Shown: positions 1 to 9,256, counted from the stretch's first letter. The stretch is 62,450 nt of DNA from Burkholderiales bacterium (GCA_019745565.1 JAIESW010000047.1:1-62450), one strand, 5' to 3'. Translations and numbers: made by a program. Notes: generated from the sequence alone by a model not told the origin.

Positions 1-7
1 TGAATCC

Positions 8-1351
8 ATGAACGCCCCCGCCGGGAAGAACATCGCCTTCCACGACCTCAGCCTTCTCGACGCAGCCGGCCGCGCGCAGTTGCTGCGGCGCGCGGAATCG
101 GACCTGACGCCGTTCCTCGACAAGGTGCAGCCGATCGTGGAGGCGGTACGCACCGGAGGCGATGCGGCCATCGTGCGTTTCGCACACGACATCGATCGGG
201 TCCGGATCGACCCCGACCATATCGCCGCCCGGCCTGCGGATTTCGATCGTGCGTTCACGCAGGTGGACCACGAGGTCATCGCAGCCATCGAGTATGCCGT
301 CGAGAACATCCGCCGCTTCCACGAGGAACAGAAGCCCGAGGCGATGTGGATGAAGGAAGTGCGGCCCGGCGCCTTCGCCGGCGACCGCTGGCTGCCGATT
401 CCATCGGTCGCCTGCTACGTGCCGCGCGGGAAGGGCGCGTTTCCGTCCGTGGTGATGATGACCACGGTACCGGCCGTCGTGGCCGGCGTGCCGGAGATCT
501 GCGTGGTCACGCCGCCCGGCCCCAACGGCGATTTCGACGCGGCCACCTTGGTGGCGGCGAGGATCGCCGGTGTGCAGACCGTGTATCGCGTCGGCGGTGC
601 CGTCGCGGTGGCCGCCGTGGCCTACGGCACGAAGACCGTGAAGCCGTGCGCGAAGATCGTCGGCCCGGGAAGTCCCTGGGTCGTTGCCGCGAAGCGGCTG
701 CTGGCAGGGGTGCTCGACACCGGTACGCCTGCGGGGCCCAGCGAATCCATCGTGCTCGCCGACGCGACCGCCGACGGACGCATCGCTGCCCTCGATCTGC
801 TGATCGAATCCGAACACGGTCCGGATTCATCCGCGTTTCTGGTGACGGCGAGCCGTGAAGTAGCGGACGCTGCGGTCGCGGCGATCCCGGGCTATTGGCA
901 GCGGATGGGTGCACAGCGCGTGGAGTTCTCCTCCACGGTGCTGGGAGGCCCGCGCGGCGGCGTCGTGCTCGCACCCGACATGGATGCGGCGTGCGCGTTC
1001 GTGAACGACTACGCGCCCGAGCATCTGCTGATCCACGGCGACGAACCGTTCCAGTGGCTGGGGCGCATCCACAACGCCGGCGAGATCCTGCTGGGCCGCC
1101 ACACGCCCATCACGCTGGGCAACTTCGTGCTCGGCCCGAATGCCGTCCTGCCCACCAGCGGCTGGGCGAGGACCTTCTCGCCCCTGTCGACGTTCGATTA
1201 CATGAAGCGCACGGGTATCGGTTACGTGACAGGGGCGGGCTATCCGGAACTGGCGAAGCACGCTCGGGTCCTCGCGACCTACGAAGGGTTCGAGGCCCAT
1301 GCGAACGCCGTTTCGGAGTTGCGCGACGCGCTGCTCCGCGGGCCGCGCTGA
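8..1351 (+). CDS. hisD: Histidinol dehydrogenase family protein, probably not the biosynthetic enzyme
   Basis: This 447-residue protein spans the usual length of the NAD-dependent histidinol dehydrogenase family. Conserved family blocks are AGPSES in the middle, SEHGPDS, the catalytic-type APEHL (Glu-His pair) and a C-terminal AHANAV whose His matches a zinc ligand. Compared from memory with E. coli HisD, the zinc ligand Gln259 is Glu here, the ligand Asp360 is Asn (GNFVLG instead of GDYASG), and the following His of TNHVLPT is Ala. Other members of this family oxidise different hydroxy substrates, for example sulfopropanediol dehydrogenase HpsN. I infer a paralogue with another alcohol substrate and use the symbol only as a family label. 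No his genes adjoin it. The start lies just after a TGA at the window edge, so the upstream gene may be very close. Confidence 0.8.
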   Translation: MNAPAGKNIAFHDLSLLDAAGRAQLLRRAESDLTPFLDKVQPIVEAVRTGGDAAIVRFAHDIDRVRIDPDHIAARPADFDRAFTQVDHEVIAAIEYAVENIRRFHEEQKPEAMWMKEVRPGAFAGDRWLPIPSVACYVPRGKGAFPSVVMMTTVPAVVAGVPEICVVTPPGPNGDFDAATLVAARIAGVQTVYRVGGAVAVAAVAYGTKTVKPCAKIVGPGSPWVVAAKRLLAGVLDTGTPAGPSESIVLADATADGRIAALDLLIESEHGPDSSAFLVTASREVADAAVAAIPGYWQRMGAQRVEFSSTVLGGPRGGVVLAPDMDAACAFVNDYAPEHLLIHGDEPFQWLGRIHNAGEILLGRHTPITLGNFVLGPNAVLPTSGWARTFSPLSTFDYMKRTGIGYVTGAGYPELAKHARVLATYEGFEAHANAVSELRDALLRGPR

Positions 1352-1420
1352 GCGCTCACTGTCGTGCGCAGGGGTGCGCCGCGAGCAGGTGATCCGGCTC
1401 GCCCGCGCCCACGACGGATT

Positions 1421-1447
1421 TCAAGTGCGCGGAGGGCCTGCCGATAA
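1421..1447 (+). promoter_or_regulatory. Predicted sigma28 (FliA) promoter of the chemoreceptor gene
   Basis: TCAAGTGC (1421-1428), an 11-base spacer and GCCGATAA (1440-1447) match the FliA consensus TAAAGTTT-N11-GCCGATAA. The -10 element is perfect, the -35 is partial and the spacing is exact. It lies about 95 bases upstream of a methyl-accepting chemotaxis gene, which is the expected kind of target. Confidence 0.65.
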
Positions 1448-1540
1448 CTCCCCCTGACCGGGGAGACGAGAGGTGCTGCCCGGGACCTCACCACCGCCGA
1501 CCTCCCCTGGCCGTCGGCGCAGTCCAAAGGAAAAACAACG

Positions 1541-3421
1541 ATGAAGTCCATCAGTACCCGGCTCGCGATCTTCGTATCGATCCTGCTGGTGGTCAGCGCC
1601 ATCGTCATGGGCGCGCTGGCCTACTTCCACATGCGCAGCCTCGCCGAGGAGAATCTCGAGCACGAGGTTCATCTCGCCGGGACGCTGCAGAGCAACCGGA
1701 TCGCCGAATGGATCGGCGCCAAGCGCCGGATCATCGAAGCCCAGGCCAACGTCCTGTTCGAGGCCAACCCTCAGGCGCAGATGCTGCGTGCCAAGAACGC
1801 CGGCGACTTCGGCCCGCTCTTCGCCGGCTTTCCCGACAAGCGGATGATGAACGCGGATCCGAACACGCCGCTGCCCCCGGGTTTCGATCCCACGGTGCGC
1901 CCCTGGTACAAGTTCGCCTCGGAGCGTGACGGGGCGGGCATCACCCCGCCGTTTATGAGCGTTTCCGACAAGAAACTCGTCGTCACCATCGCCATGCCGA
2001 TCCGGCGCGACGGTTCGCTGTATGCCGTGATGGGTGCGAACGTTGTTCTCGAGACGCTGGTGGAGAGCGTGCTGTCGATCCGGCTCGCGGGCGACAGCCA
2101 TGCCTTCCTGGTGGACAAGGAAGGCAAGGTCATGGCGCACCGCAAGACCGACATGGTGCTGAAGCCCATCGCCGACGAACTGCCCGGACTCACGGCGGAG
2201 CGCATCGCCGCCATGGCTGCGAACGGCACGCTGACCGAGATGACCGAAGGTGGGCAGAGCCGTCTCGTCGTCCTGCAGCCGGTCAAGGGTACGGATTGGT
2301 TCCTCGGGCTGTCGGTGGATGAGAAGGCCGCACTGGCACCGCTGCGCGCGATGCTGCTCACTTCCCTGCTCACCACCATCGGCATCATCGCGGCAGGCAT
2401 CGTGCTGATGCGCATCGGCGTAGGCCGCATCCTCGCCGCACTCACGCGTCTGCGCGACGCGCTGAACGATGTGGCCCAAGGCGAGGGCGATCTCACCGTG
2501 CGCCTCGCCGTGCAATCCCAGGACGAGGTCGGGCAGGCGGCAAGCGCGTTCAACCGCTTCATCGAACGCCTGCACGGCATGTTCCGCGAAGTCGGCCAGG
2601 AGACGCTGGCCGTCGACCGCCAGGTGTCCCTGGTCGCCGGCAAGACCACGCGAGTGGTGGAGGACTTCGAGCGTCAGACCGAGGAGCTCGGCGCCACGGC
2701 AGCCGCGATCGAAGAGGTCACGGTCGGTGTCGCCCACATCGCCGATACGGCGAAGGATGCGCAGGGCGTCATGCAAACTGCGGATACGGAATCGGAAGCC
2801 GGCGCGCGCGCGGTCCGGCAGGTCACCGAAGAGATCGGGCGCATCGCGTCCGTGATCGAAAGGCTGGCGCAGGTGGTCGGCGGCCTCGGCAACCGTTCGG
2901 ACGAGATCGCCAGCATCGTCGGCGCGATCAAGGACGTCGCGGAGCGCACCAATCTGCTCGCGCTCAACGCGGCGATCGAAGCGGCCCGCGCGGGCGAACA
3001 GGGTCGCGGTTTCGCGGTGGTGGCCGACGAGGTGCGCAACCTCGCCGAGCGGACGCGCGAATCCACCTCCGAGATCGGCGCGATGATCCAGTCGATCCAG
3101 AACGAGATCGGGGCCGCGGTGACCGGCATGGACGACGCCCGTCGCGTGGTGGCCGAGGGCGTGGAACTCGGCTCCAAGGCGAGTGCCAGCATCGGCAACG
3201 TGCGCACGCAGATGACCCGCGTGGTCACACGCATGCAGGAGATCGCGGACGCGACCGCCGAGCAGGCGTCGGCCATGTCCGACATGGCACGTCGTGCGGC
3301 ACACGTCAGCACCATGATCGAGACCAACAGCGTGGCGCTCAACGAAGCCCACGGGGCGCTGACCGAGTCGGGTCAACGCACCCAGGAGCTCGGACGCATC
3401 GTCGGCCGCTTCAAACTGTAG
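1541..3421 (+). CDS. Methyl-accepting chemotaxis protein with dCache sensor
   Basis: A 626-residue transmembrane chemoreceptor. It has an N-terminal membrane segment (about residues 7-29), a periplasmic dCache_1-type ligand domain with the typical DPTVRPWYK motif (about residues 105-120), and a second membrane segment near residues 265-290. A HAMP linker and a long coiled signalling domain follow. The hairpin tip that contacts CheA/CheW is well conserved ([20 protein letters not shown], then [15 protein letters not shown]). The ligand is unknown; dCache domains of this type often bind amino acids or other small organic molecules. A purine-rich AAAGGA lies ahead of the ATG. No che genes are adjacent, so it would act with a chemotaxis core encoded elsewhere, and the predicted FliA promoter couples it to the flagellar regulon. 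Confidence 0.95.
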   Translation: MKSISTRLAIFVSILLVVSAIVMGALAYFHMRSLAEENLEHEVHLAGTLQSNRIAEWIGAKRRIIEAQANVLFEANPQAQMLRAKNAGDFGPLFAGFPDKRMMNADPNTPLPPGFDPTVRPWYKFASERDGAGITPPFMSVSDKKLVVTIAMPIRRDGSLYAVMGANVVLETLVESVLSIRLAGDSHAFLVDKEGKVMAHRKTDMVLKPIADELPGLTAERIAAMAANGTLTEMTEGGQSRLVVLQPVKGTDWFLGLSVDEKAALAPLRAMLLTSLLTTIGIIAAGIVLMRIGVGRILAALTRLRDALNDVAQGEGDLTVRLAVQSQDEVGQAASAFNRFIERLHGMFREVGQETLAVDRQVSLVAGKTTRVVEDFERQTEELGATAAAIEEVTVGVAHIADTAKDAQGVMQTADTESEAGARAVRQVTEEIGRIASVIERLAQVVGGLGNRSDEIASIVGAIKDVAERTNLLALNAAIEAARAGEQGRGFAVVADEVRNLAERTRESTSEIGAMIQSIQNEIGAAVTGMDDARRVVAEGVELGSKASASIGNVRTQMTRVVTRMQEIADATAEQASAMSDMARRAAHVSTMIETNSVALNEAHGALTESGQRTQELGRIVGRFKL

Positions 3422-3526
3422 ATCCTGCGCGTCGCGGGTGGATACTGGTCCCCTATACTCGGGGACGACGGGCGAACGCACGGTGCGGTGCCGCTGGCCC
3501 GTGGATCAACGCCGAGGCTGCAACCA

Positions 3527-3973
3527 ATGCCCGATTCACCTGCGAATCCCGACTACGCCACCCACGTGCGCGACGCCGTCCTGTCGATGCCGGCCGCGCA
3601 GTTGTTCGGCTTCGACTTCACGCGGATCGAGCCCGGCAGCACCGAGCTCATGCTCCCCTATCGCGATGCGTTGAGCTTCCGTCCCGGGTTCTTCCAGGGT
3701 GCCATCGTCGGCTCAGTGGCGGATTTCGCGGGTGCCAGCGCCGCCGGCACGCTGCTGCCGAAGGGCTGGTTCGTGGCCACCGTCGACTACGACGTGCGCA
3801 TCATCGCGCCGGCGCAGGGTGATCGCCTGATCGCGCGCGGCCGCGTGGTGAAGCCCGGAGCGACATTGTCGTTCGCTCAGGCCGACGTCTTCGTGGTGCG
3901 CGACGGCCGCGAGACCCAATGCGCCATGGCCTTCGTCACGACGCGCAATTTCGAGGTGAAGCCGGGCGCCTGA
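3527..3973 (+). CDS. PaaI-like hotdog-fold thioesterase
   Basis: A 148-residue single-domain protein of the PaaI/YiiD hotdog thioesterase type, which hydrolyse acyl-CoA or aryl-CoA thioesters in the cytoplasm. The central helix segment FFQGAIVGSVADFAGASAA replaces the usual HGG...AD motif, and the strand TVDYDVRIIAPAQGD with a following strand pair is typical of the fold. I chose the ATG at 3527, preceded by GAGG at good spacing. An in-frame GTG at 3488 would add 13 residues that look non-homologous. A possible -10 (TATACT) lies about 70 bases upstream. The substrate cannot be told from sequence. Confidence 0.8.
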   Translation: MPDSPANPDYATHVRDAVLSMPAAQLFGFDFTRIEPGSTELMLPYRDALSFRPGFFQGAIVGSVADFAGASAAGTLLPKGWFVATVDYDVRIIAPAQGDRLIARGRVVKPGATLSFAQADVFVVRDGRETQCAMAFVTTRNFEVKPGA

Positions 3974-4003
3974 TCAGCGTCGCTGCTGCGGTTGCAGCCG
4001 AGG

Positions 4004-4504
4004 CTATCGGGCCGCCATGTCGCTGTCCGGCTGCTGCAGCCATTTCGCGTTGCGCGAACGCCAGCCGCCCTGGTATCGCGCCTTGACGAGCTCGAGCAGC
4101 TCGGACCGCATGGTCTTCGCTTCATAGCGCGGCTTGGCGCAGGCATCCCCCTGGGGCAGCGGGCAGATGCGCGTATCCGACTGGACGTAGCGGAGGAACG
4201 ATTCCGAGAGCGAATGGCCCGGGCAGAGCACCGGTTCCGCCTCGGCCCGGTCGGGCAGCGCGCAGGCCGACATCACCTCGCGATAGAAGAGTTCGTACTG
4301 ACCGCTCAGCGTGCCGAGGTCCTTGGTGTCGTAGCGGTTGAGGTCCGTGCGCAGCGACAGGATGCTGAGTGCCACGTCGAGCAGCGACATCCCGGCGATC
4401 CGCGCCTCGTCGGGATCCGGAGCGCTGTCGGCCCGGGCGCTGCAGGCGGCGAGGGTCAGCAGGAGGACGGCCAGGAAACGGGGGAAACCGGCGATGGCTC
4501 TCAT
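4004..4504 (-). CDS. Putative secreted lipoprotein of unknown function
   Basis: A 166-residue protein with a signal peptide ending in a plausible lipobox (TLAACSA), so probably membrane-anchored in the cell envelope. The mature part is mostly helical and carries several cysteines (ACALP, VLCPG, ICPLP, DACAK) that could form disulfides. I recognise no domain. The start at 4504 was chosen because it puts the signal peptide at the N terminus; a longer frame adds 15 residues ahead of it. It is divergent from the secreted protein gene at 4627. Confidence 0.6.
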   Translation of the reverse strand: MRAIAGFPRFLAVLLLTLAACSARADSAPDPDEARIAGMSLLDVALSILSLRTDLNRYDTKDLGTLSGQYELFYREVMSACALPDRAEAEPVLCPGHSLSESFLRYVQSDTRICPLPQGDACAKPRYEAKTMRSELLELVKARYQGGWRSRNAKWLQQPDSDMAAR

Positions 4505-4626
4505 GGTGGTTGCTCGCGACAGAACCTTTGATGCAATGCAACAAAGCATAGCTCATGCCGGGGCCGCCGCCTTCGGAGATCGAGCTTGCGGCACAATTCG
4601 GCCTCCATCCCTATCCCGGAGTCGCC

Positions 4627-5322
4627 ATGCGTTCCCTTGCCATCGTTGCCGCGAGCCTGCTGCTTGTGGCGGGCATCGCCCGCGCCCAGGACGACGACCA
4701 TGTCGTCCCGGCCCACGAGGAACCCCGGCACGTGCCGAAACTCGTCAACGAATGGGTGCGGGTGGTGGACGTGGCGATCCCGGAGGGTGAGCGCACCCTG
4801 TATCACGCCCATTCGCTCGACTATCCGTATCTCATGGTCACCAGCGTCACGCTGCAGAACCAGGTGTACGGCCAGGAGCCGAAGGACGTGAAGATCGAGC
4901 GCGGGTTCGTCGGCTACTACCGCGCCGTGCAGGGCACCTACACGCATCGCTTCATCAATCGCGGCCCCGGCGTGTTCCGCGCGATCGGCATCGAGCTCTT
5001 GAACAATGCTCCGGCCTCGGTCACGGTCAATGCGCCCCTGCCCGAGATGCCGGGTCTGGCGACCGTTCTAGACAACGAACGCGTTCGCGCGTGGCGGGTG
5101 ACCGTCGCACCGGGCAAGTCGGTGGGCCCCGTCACGATTCCCGGTCCAAGCCTGCGCGTGGCCGTTGACGCCGGCACCATTGTGGAGCGAGCCGAGGGGA
5201 AGCCCGACAGCACCACGGCCCTCGTGCCCGCCGGCTTCGCGTTCCGCGAGCAGTCCTACACCGCGACGTTCACCAATCCCGGCGACACTCCGATCGAGTT
5301 CGTGGAGTTCGCGCTGAAATGA
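4627..5322 (+). CDS. Secreted cupin-like protein
   Basis: A 231-residue protein with a clear cleavable signal peptide (about residues 1-19, cleavage after IARA). The mature part contains two similar beta-rich halves, each with a VNEWVRVVDVAIPEG- or LDNERVRAWRVTVAPG-like opening. This is the pattern of a bicupin that positions a metal or small molecule. The first half has one clear candidate ligand pair (YHAHSLDY); the second half lacks His, so metal binding there is unlikely. The start at 4627 places the signal peptide first; the frame is open for 24 codons upstream. The enzymatic role is unknown. Confidence 0.65.
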   Translation: MRSLAIVAASLLLVAGIARAQDDDHVVPAHEEPRHVPKLVNEWVRVVDVAIPEGERTLYHAHSLDYPYLMVTSVTLQNQVYGQEPKDVKIERGFVGYYRAVQGTYTHRFINRGPGVFRAIGIELLNNAPASVTVNAPLPEMPGLATVLDNERVRAWRVTVAPGKSVGPVTIPGPSLRVAVDAGTIVERAEGKPDSTTALVPAGFAFREQSYTATFTNPGDTPIEFVEFALK

Positions 5323-5368
5323 CGTTCGCGGTGCGCGGGCCCACCGCGCGCCCGGCGCGAAGTCGGCG

Positions 5369-7144
5369 ATGACGAACGGGGTGGCCGCCGGGAGCCGGAG
5401 CGGACTCGATCGCCTGCGATCGCTCGCGCTCGTCGCGCGATACGCGCGCCCCTATCGAGCGCGGCTGATCGTGTTCACGATCGCACTGTTCGTCGGGGCG
5501 GCCTGCTTCCTGGTGTTGGGGCAGGGGCTCAAGCTGGCGGTGGACAAGGGTTTCGCGGCGGGTGATCCCAAGGGCCTCGACCGCGCGCTGGTGTTTCTGC
5601 TCGTCGTGGTGGTGATCTCGGCGACCGTGACCTACGTGCGGTTCTACCTGATCTCCTGGCTCGGCGAGCGCATCGTCGCCGACCTGCGCCGGGCCGTGTT
5701 CTCGCGTGTGCTGACGCTGTCACCCGCCTGGTTCGAGACCACGCGTACCGGTGAGATGGTGTCGCGATTGACCACGGACACGGCGCTGATCGAGCAGGTG
5801 GTGGGCACCAGTGTCTCCATGGCCTTGCGCCAGGGCCTCATGGGTCTGGGCGCGTTGGTGATGCTTGCGATCACCAGCCTCAAGCTGACCGCACTGGTGC
5901 TGCTGCTGGTGCCGATCGTGATGGGACCCATCGTGGTATTCGGTCGCCGCGTGCGAAAGCTCTCGCGCGCGAGCCAGGATCGGGTGGCGGACATCGGCGT
6001 GCATATCGACGAGACGCTGCACGAGATCCGCACCGTGCAGGCCTACGGTCATGAAGCGGAAGACCGGCGCAGTTTCGGCGCGACCATCGAGGCGGCATTC
6101 GATACCGCGCGCAGGCGCATCGGCATGCGGGCAGGCCTCGTCGCGTCGGTGATCCTGCTCGTGTTCGGCGGCATCGGCGTGATCCTCTGGATCGGCGGCC
6201 ACGACGTGATGGCCGGCAAGATCACGCCCGGCGAGCTGTCGGCATTCGTCTTCTATGCAGCGATGGTGGCCGGTGCCGCGGGTGCAGTGAGCGAAGTGGT
6301 AGGTGATCTCCAGCGCGGTGCAGGTGCTGCGGAACGGCTGGCGGAAATCCTCGCGACCGACCCCGACATCGCCGCACCGTCGAACCCGATGCCGTTACCC
6401 GTGCCGCCGGTCGGGCGCGTCGAGCTGCATGGGGTGCGTTTTGCCTATCCGTCGCGACCTGCACCGCCGGCACTCGATGACATGACGCTGCGCGTGGAGC
6501 CGGGCGAGCGAGTCGCCCTCGTCGGTCCATCCGGTGCCGGCAAGTCCACGGTCTTCCAGTTGCTGCTGCGCTTCTACGATCCGCAGGATGGGGTGGTGCG
6601 TCTCGACGGTGTCGATCTGCGTCGCGCCGATCCGGCAGCGGTGCGCGCCCGCATGGCGCTGGTGCCGCAGGAGCCGGCGATCTTCGCGGCGAGCGTGCGC
6701 GAGAACGTCCGGTACGGCAAACCTGATGCCGATGATGCGGCGGTGGAAGCCGCTTGCGGGGCAGCGTTCGCACGCGCGTTCGTCGAAGCGCTGCCCGACG
6801 GTTACGACACGTTCCTGGGCGAGCGCGGCGTGCGATTGTCCGGGGGGCAGCGCCAGCGCCTCGCGATCGCTCGTGCCATTCTCGCTGATCGACCCGTGCT
6901 GCTGCTCGACGAAGCCACCAGCGCACTGGATGCGGAGTCGGAGCGCGTGGTGCAGCTCGCACTCGAGCGCCTCATGCAGGGACGCACCTCCCTCGTGATC
7001 GCCCATCGCCTGGCGACGGTGAAGAATGCCGATCGCATTGCCGTGGTGGACGGCGGCAGGATCGTCGGCGTCGGCACCCACGAAGCACTGCTCGGCTCGA
7101 ACCCGCTGTATGCGCGGCTTGCCGAACTTCAGTTCGGCGTCTAG
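5369..7144 (+). CDS. ABC exporter, fused permease and ATPase (MsbA/HlyB-like)
   Basis: A 591-residue half-transporter with six predicted membrane helices in the first ~320 residues and a nucleotide-binding domain in the last ~240. The ATPase has Walker A (GPSGAGKST), the signature LSGGQRQRLAIARA, Walker B followed by the D-loop (LLLDEATSALD) and a switch His (IAHRL). All are intact, so the homodimer should be active. Family members export lipids, peptides or drugs across the inner membrane, and nothing adjacent identifies the cargo. The stop codon directly abuts the GTG of the following AAA remnant. Confidence 0.9.
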   Translation: MTNGVAAGSRSGLDRLRSLALVARYARPYRARLIVFTIALFVGAACFLVLGQGLKLAVDKGFAAGDPKGLDRALVFLLVVVVISATVTYVRFYLISWLGERIVADLRRAVFSRVLTLSPAWFETTRTGEMVSRLTTDTALIEQVVGTSVSMALRQGLMGLGALVMLAITSLKLTALVLLLVPIVMGPIVVFGRRVRKLSRASQDRVADIGVHIDETLHEIRTVQAYGHEAEDRRSFGATIEAAFDTARRRIGMRAGLVASVILLVFGGIGVILWIGGHDVMAGKITPGELSAFVFYAAMVAGAAGAVSEVVGDLQRGAGAAERLAEILATDPDIAAPSNPMPLPVPPVGRVELHGVRFAYPSRPAPPALDDMTLRVEPGERVALVGPSGAGKSTVFQLLLRFYDPQDGVVRLDGVDLRRADPAAVRARMALVPQEPAIFAASVRENVRYGKPDADDAAVEAACGAAFARAFVEALPDGYDTFLGERGVRLSGGQRQRLAIARAILADRPVLLLDEATSALDAESERVVQLALERLMQGRTSLVIAHRLATVKNADRIAVVDGGRIVGVGTHEALLGSNPLYARLAELQFGV

Positions 7145-7396
7145 GTGCTGCAGGCGCTCGCGGTTTCCGGCTATCGCTCGCTGCGCGACCTGGTGGTGCC
7201 GCTCGGCCGCTTGACTGCGGTCACCGGCCCCAACGGCGCCGGCAAGTCGAATCTGTATCGGGCGCTGCGCCTGCTGGCGACGTTGCAGGAGAAGGGCGGC
7301 TGCGAGGTGCTGCAGCTGGAGAAGTGGCTCGGTGAGACGCGGCTAGCGAACGAGGAAGAGCTCGACGTTCCCGCGTGGCGTTGGCCGACGCGTTAG
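7145..7396 (+). pseudogene. AAA ATPase remnant with an in-frame internal deletion
   Basis: An 83-residue frame starting at a GTG that abuts the previous stop. Residues 1-45 are a good N terminus of a RecF/SMC-like AAA ATPase (SGYRSLRDL, then Walker A GPNGAGKSNLYRALRLLA). The last ~30 residues (ETRLANEEELDVPAWRWPTR) look like the extreme C terminus of the same family. From family knowledge, roughly 300 residues with Walker B and the signature are missing, yet the frame is kept. I infer an internal deletion and a non-functional product. A palindromic repeat element begins a few bases after the stop. Confidence 0.7.
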
Positions 7397-7399
7397 TCT

Positions 7400-7490
7400 G
7401 GCCCCTCCCTCCGCCCGCCCCCGGCGAAGCCGGGGGAGGGGACGTATACCCCTTCCCCCAGCTTTGCTGGGGGAAGGTCGGGATGGGGGC
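7400..7490. repeat. Palindromic intergenic repeat, family 1, copy A
   Basis: Two adjacent GC-rich hairpins (CCCCCGGC-GAA-GCCGGGGG and CTTCCCCCAGC-TTT-GCTGGGGGAAG) lie inside imperfect outer arms (GCCCCTCCC / GGGATGGGGGC). The same design recurs at 12689-12778, in reverse orientation, and at 55807-55925. The right end touches the stop codon of the TetR gene. Confidence 0.85.
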
Positions 7491-8200
7491 TACTTCGTGC
7501 GTCGAATCGTTCCCTTCCTGGCAGTCGCGCGCGACGCAGTCTTTGCGATTGCCGGCGCATCCCGCAACGCTTTCTCGATCACCGCATCCGCGACCCAGCG
7601 CGCGACGCGATCCACTTCGCGATTGCTCGCTCCCCAGATGTCCTTGAGTACCACGTAAGGCTCGATGCCGTAGACCAGCGACAGTGCCTTCAGCAGGTTC
7701 TCGAAGTCGCGTGCGTCGAGCCGCGATCGCAACGGTTCGGCCGCGCGCGCCAGGATCGTGCGGCGATGGCCGCGCCGGAACGGTTCTTCCTGCAGCTGCC
7801 CCGCCCTTTCCAATGCGGTGTGCTCGAGCGCGAGTTGCAGAGCGGCACGCAACTGCGGTTCGAATTCCTTGAAGCGCGGGAACGTGCGATGGAAGAGATC
7901 GCGCACGCGCTCGGCGCCGGCGAGTTCGCGCGATTCGAAACGACGTACCGGTCCGAGGCTCTCCTCGACGATCGCCTTGATCAGGCGTGCGCGGCTCGGA
8001 TAGTAGCGGTAGGCCGTCGCGCGCGACACGCCGGCCGCTGCGGCCACTTCCGCAACGGTCACGACTGCACCGTGACGCGCGAGATTCATCGCTTCGGCCA
8101 GCAGCGTGGCCTGGGTGTGGGCGCGGCGGCCACCGGCGGCCGGTTCCGGTCGATCGGTTTGCGTCCGGCGGGCGGGACGGTCTCTTGACGCTCGTCGCAT
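7490..8200 (-). CDS. TetR/AcrR-family transcriptional regulator
   Basis: A 236-residue regulator with the N-terminal TetR helix-turn-helix at about residues 47-66 (TVAEVAAAAGVSRATAYRYY), followed by an all-helical ligand and dimerisation domain. The C terminus is Lys/Arg-rich. It is divergent from the FAH-family gene at 8375, and the intergenic space holds a perfect 22-bp palindrome, almost certainly its own operator. By family behaviour it probably represses the catabolic/transport operon until a substrate or intermediate binds. The start at 8200 is the first ATG that leaves the operator outside the gene. Confidence 0.9.
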   Translation of the reverse strand: MRRASRDRPARRTQTDRPEPAAGGRRAHTQATLLAEAMNLARHGAVVTVAEVAAAAGVSRATAYRYYPSRARLIKAIVEESLGPVRRFESRELAGAERVRDLFHRTFPRFKEFEPQLRAALQLALEHTALERAGQLQEEPFRRGHRRTILARAAEPLRSRLDARDFENLLKALSLVYGIEPYVVLKDIWGASNREVDRVARWVADAVIEKALRDAPAIAKTASRATARKGTIRRTK

Positions 8201-8221
8201 GGCGCGTTTATGGTACGTTGA

Positions 8222-8243
8222 AAATGAGACACGTGTCTCATTT
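8222..8243. promoter_or_regulatory. Perfect 22-bp palindrome, predicted TetR operator
   Basis: The core TGAGACACGTGTCTCA (8225-8240) is extended by AAA/TTT on each side. It sits 21 bases upstream of the TetR start and about 130 bases upstream of the FAH gene, so one bound dimer pair could control both divergent promoters. A perfect 22-mer palindrome is not expected by chance in a window of this size. Confidence 0.8.
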
Positions 8244-8374
8244 CTCGAGGTGAACTCCCGTCGGGGGTGATGCCGAGGGGACAACATCATCGAGGCCGCT
8301 GTTGCGGCGCCGCATCCCGCGGGTTCCATACAGGGAGTGCGCTGCAGCAGCGAGCACCGGGAACCGGAGGAGCA

Positions 8375-9256
8375 TTGCGCGTCGCCTGCTACTGGTGGGG
8401 AGGGGTGCGGCACGTCGGACGCCTGTCGGCGGACGGACGCGAGATCGCGCCCCTGGCACTCGGAGCCCGGGCGGCGGAAGTCGGCGTGCAGGCCTTGGTG
8501 GATCTGGTTGCTGCAGGACGTCCGGTTCCCGGTACCTCGGGCCCGGCTGTCGCGCTCGCGGCGGTGAAGCTCGATGCGCCGTTTCCGCGCCCGCGCCGCA
8601 ATCTCTTCTGCGTGGGCAAGAACTACCACGATCACGCGAAGGAATTCGCGGGCAGCGGCTTCGATTCGTCGGTGACGAAGCCGGGCGAGGAGATTCCGCC
8701 GCATCCGATCATCTTCTCGAAGGTGCCCGAGTGCGTCATCGCGACTGGTGCGACGGTGCGCATGCCCCGTGGGGTCTCGGAGGCGATCGACTACGAAGCC
8801 GAACTCGCCGTCATCATCGGGCGCGAGGGTCGCAGCATCACCGCGTCGCGCGCGATGGATCACGTGTGGGGCTACACCGTGGTGAACGACGTGACCGCAC
8901 GCGACTGGCAAGGGCGCCACAAGCAATGGCTGATGGGCAAGTCGTTCGACACGTTCTGCCCCATGGGGCCGTGGGCCGTGGATGCCGACGAGCTCGACGG
9001 CCGCGATACCCGCGTGCGCTGCTGGGTGAACGGCGAGTTGCGCCAGGATGCGTCCACGCGCGATCTCATCTTCGACATCCCGACGCTGATCGAAACGATC
9101 TCCGCCGGTATCACGCTCTATCCCGGCGACATCATCGCGACAGGCACACCGGCTGGCGTGGGCATCGGCTTCACGCCGCCGAAGTATCTGAAGTCGGGCG
9201 ACACCGTGCGCGTCGAGATCGACGGCATCGGCGTGCTCGAGAACCCCGTATCCTGA
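8375..9256 (+). CDS. Fumarylacetoacetate hydrolase family protein
   Basis: A 293-residue FAH-fold enzyme. Family members cleave C-C bonds of acylpyruvates, or decarboxylate, hydrate or isomerise related oxo acids, using Mg or Mn. The metal-binding carboxylates are visible as DYEAEL (Glu141, Glu143) and VVNDVTARDWQ (Asp172), with the typical CVGKNYHDHAKE entry and GDIIATGTPAGVG loop. I chose TTG at 8375 because GGAGG lies just ahead and LRVACYWWGG is the expected N-terminal strand; the frame is open further upstream to 8267. It is the first gene after the TetR operator and is followed two bases later by an alpha/beta hydrolase. The exact substrate is unknown. Confidence 0.88.
   Translation: MRVACYWWGGVRHVGRLSADGREIAPLALGARAAEVGVQALVDLVAAGRPVPGTSGPAVALAAVKLDAPFPRPRRNLFCVGKNYHDHAKEFAGSGFDSSVTKPGEEIPPHPIIFSKVPECVIATGATVRMPRGVSEAIDYEAELAVIIGREGRSITASRAMDHVWGYTVVNDVTARDWQGRHKQWLMGKSFDTFCPMGPWAVDADELDGRDTRVRCWVNGELRQDASTRDLIFDIPTLIETISAGITLYPGDIIATGTPAGVGIGFTPPKYLKSGDTVRVEIDGIGVLENPVS

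Noticed and set aside
1430..1540. Several short hairpins in the leader of the chemoreceptor gene, considered as a c-di-GMP riboswitch
   Set aside because: The conserved riboswitch core is not present; the leader is better explained as the untranslated region after the sigma28 promoter.
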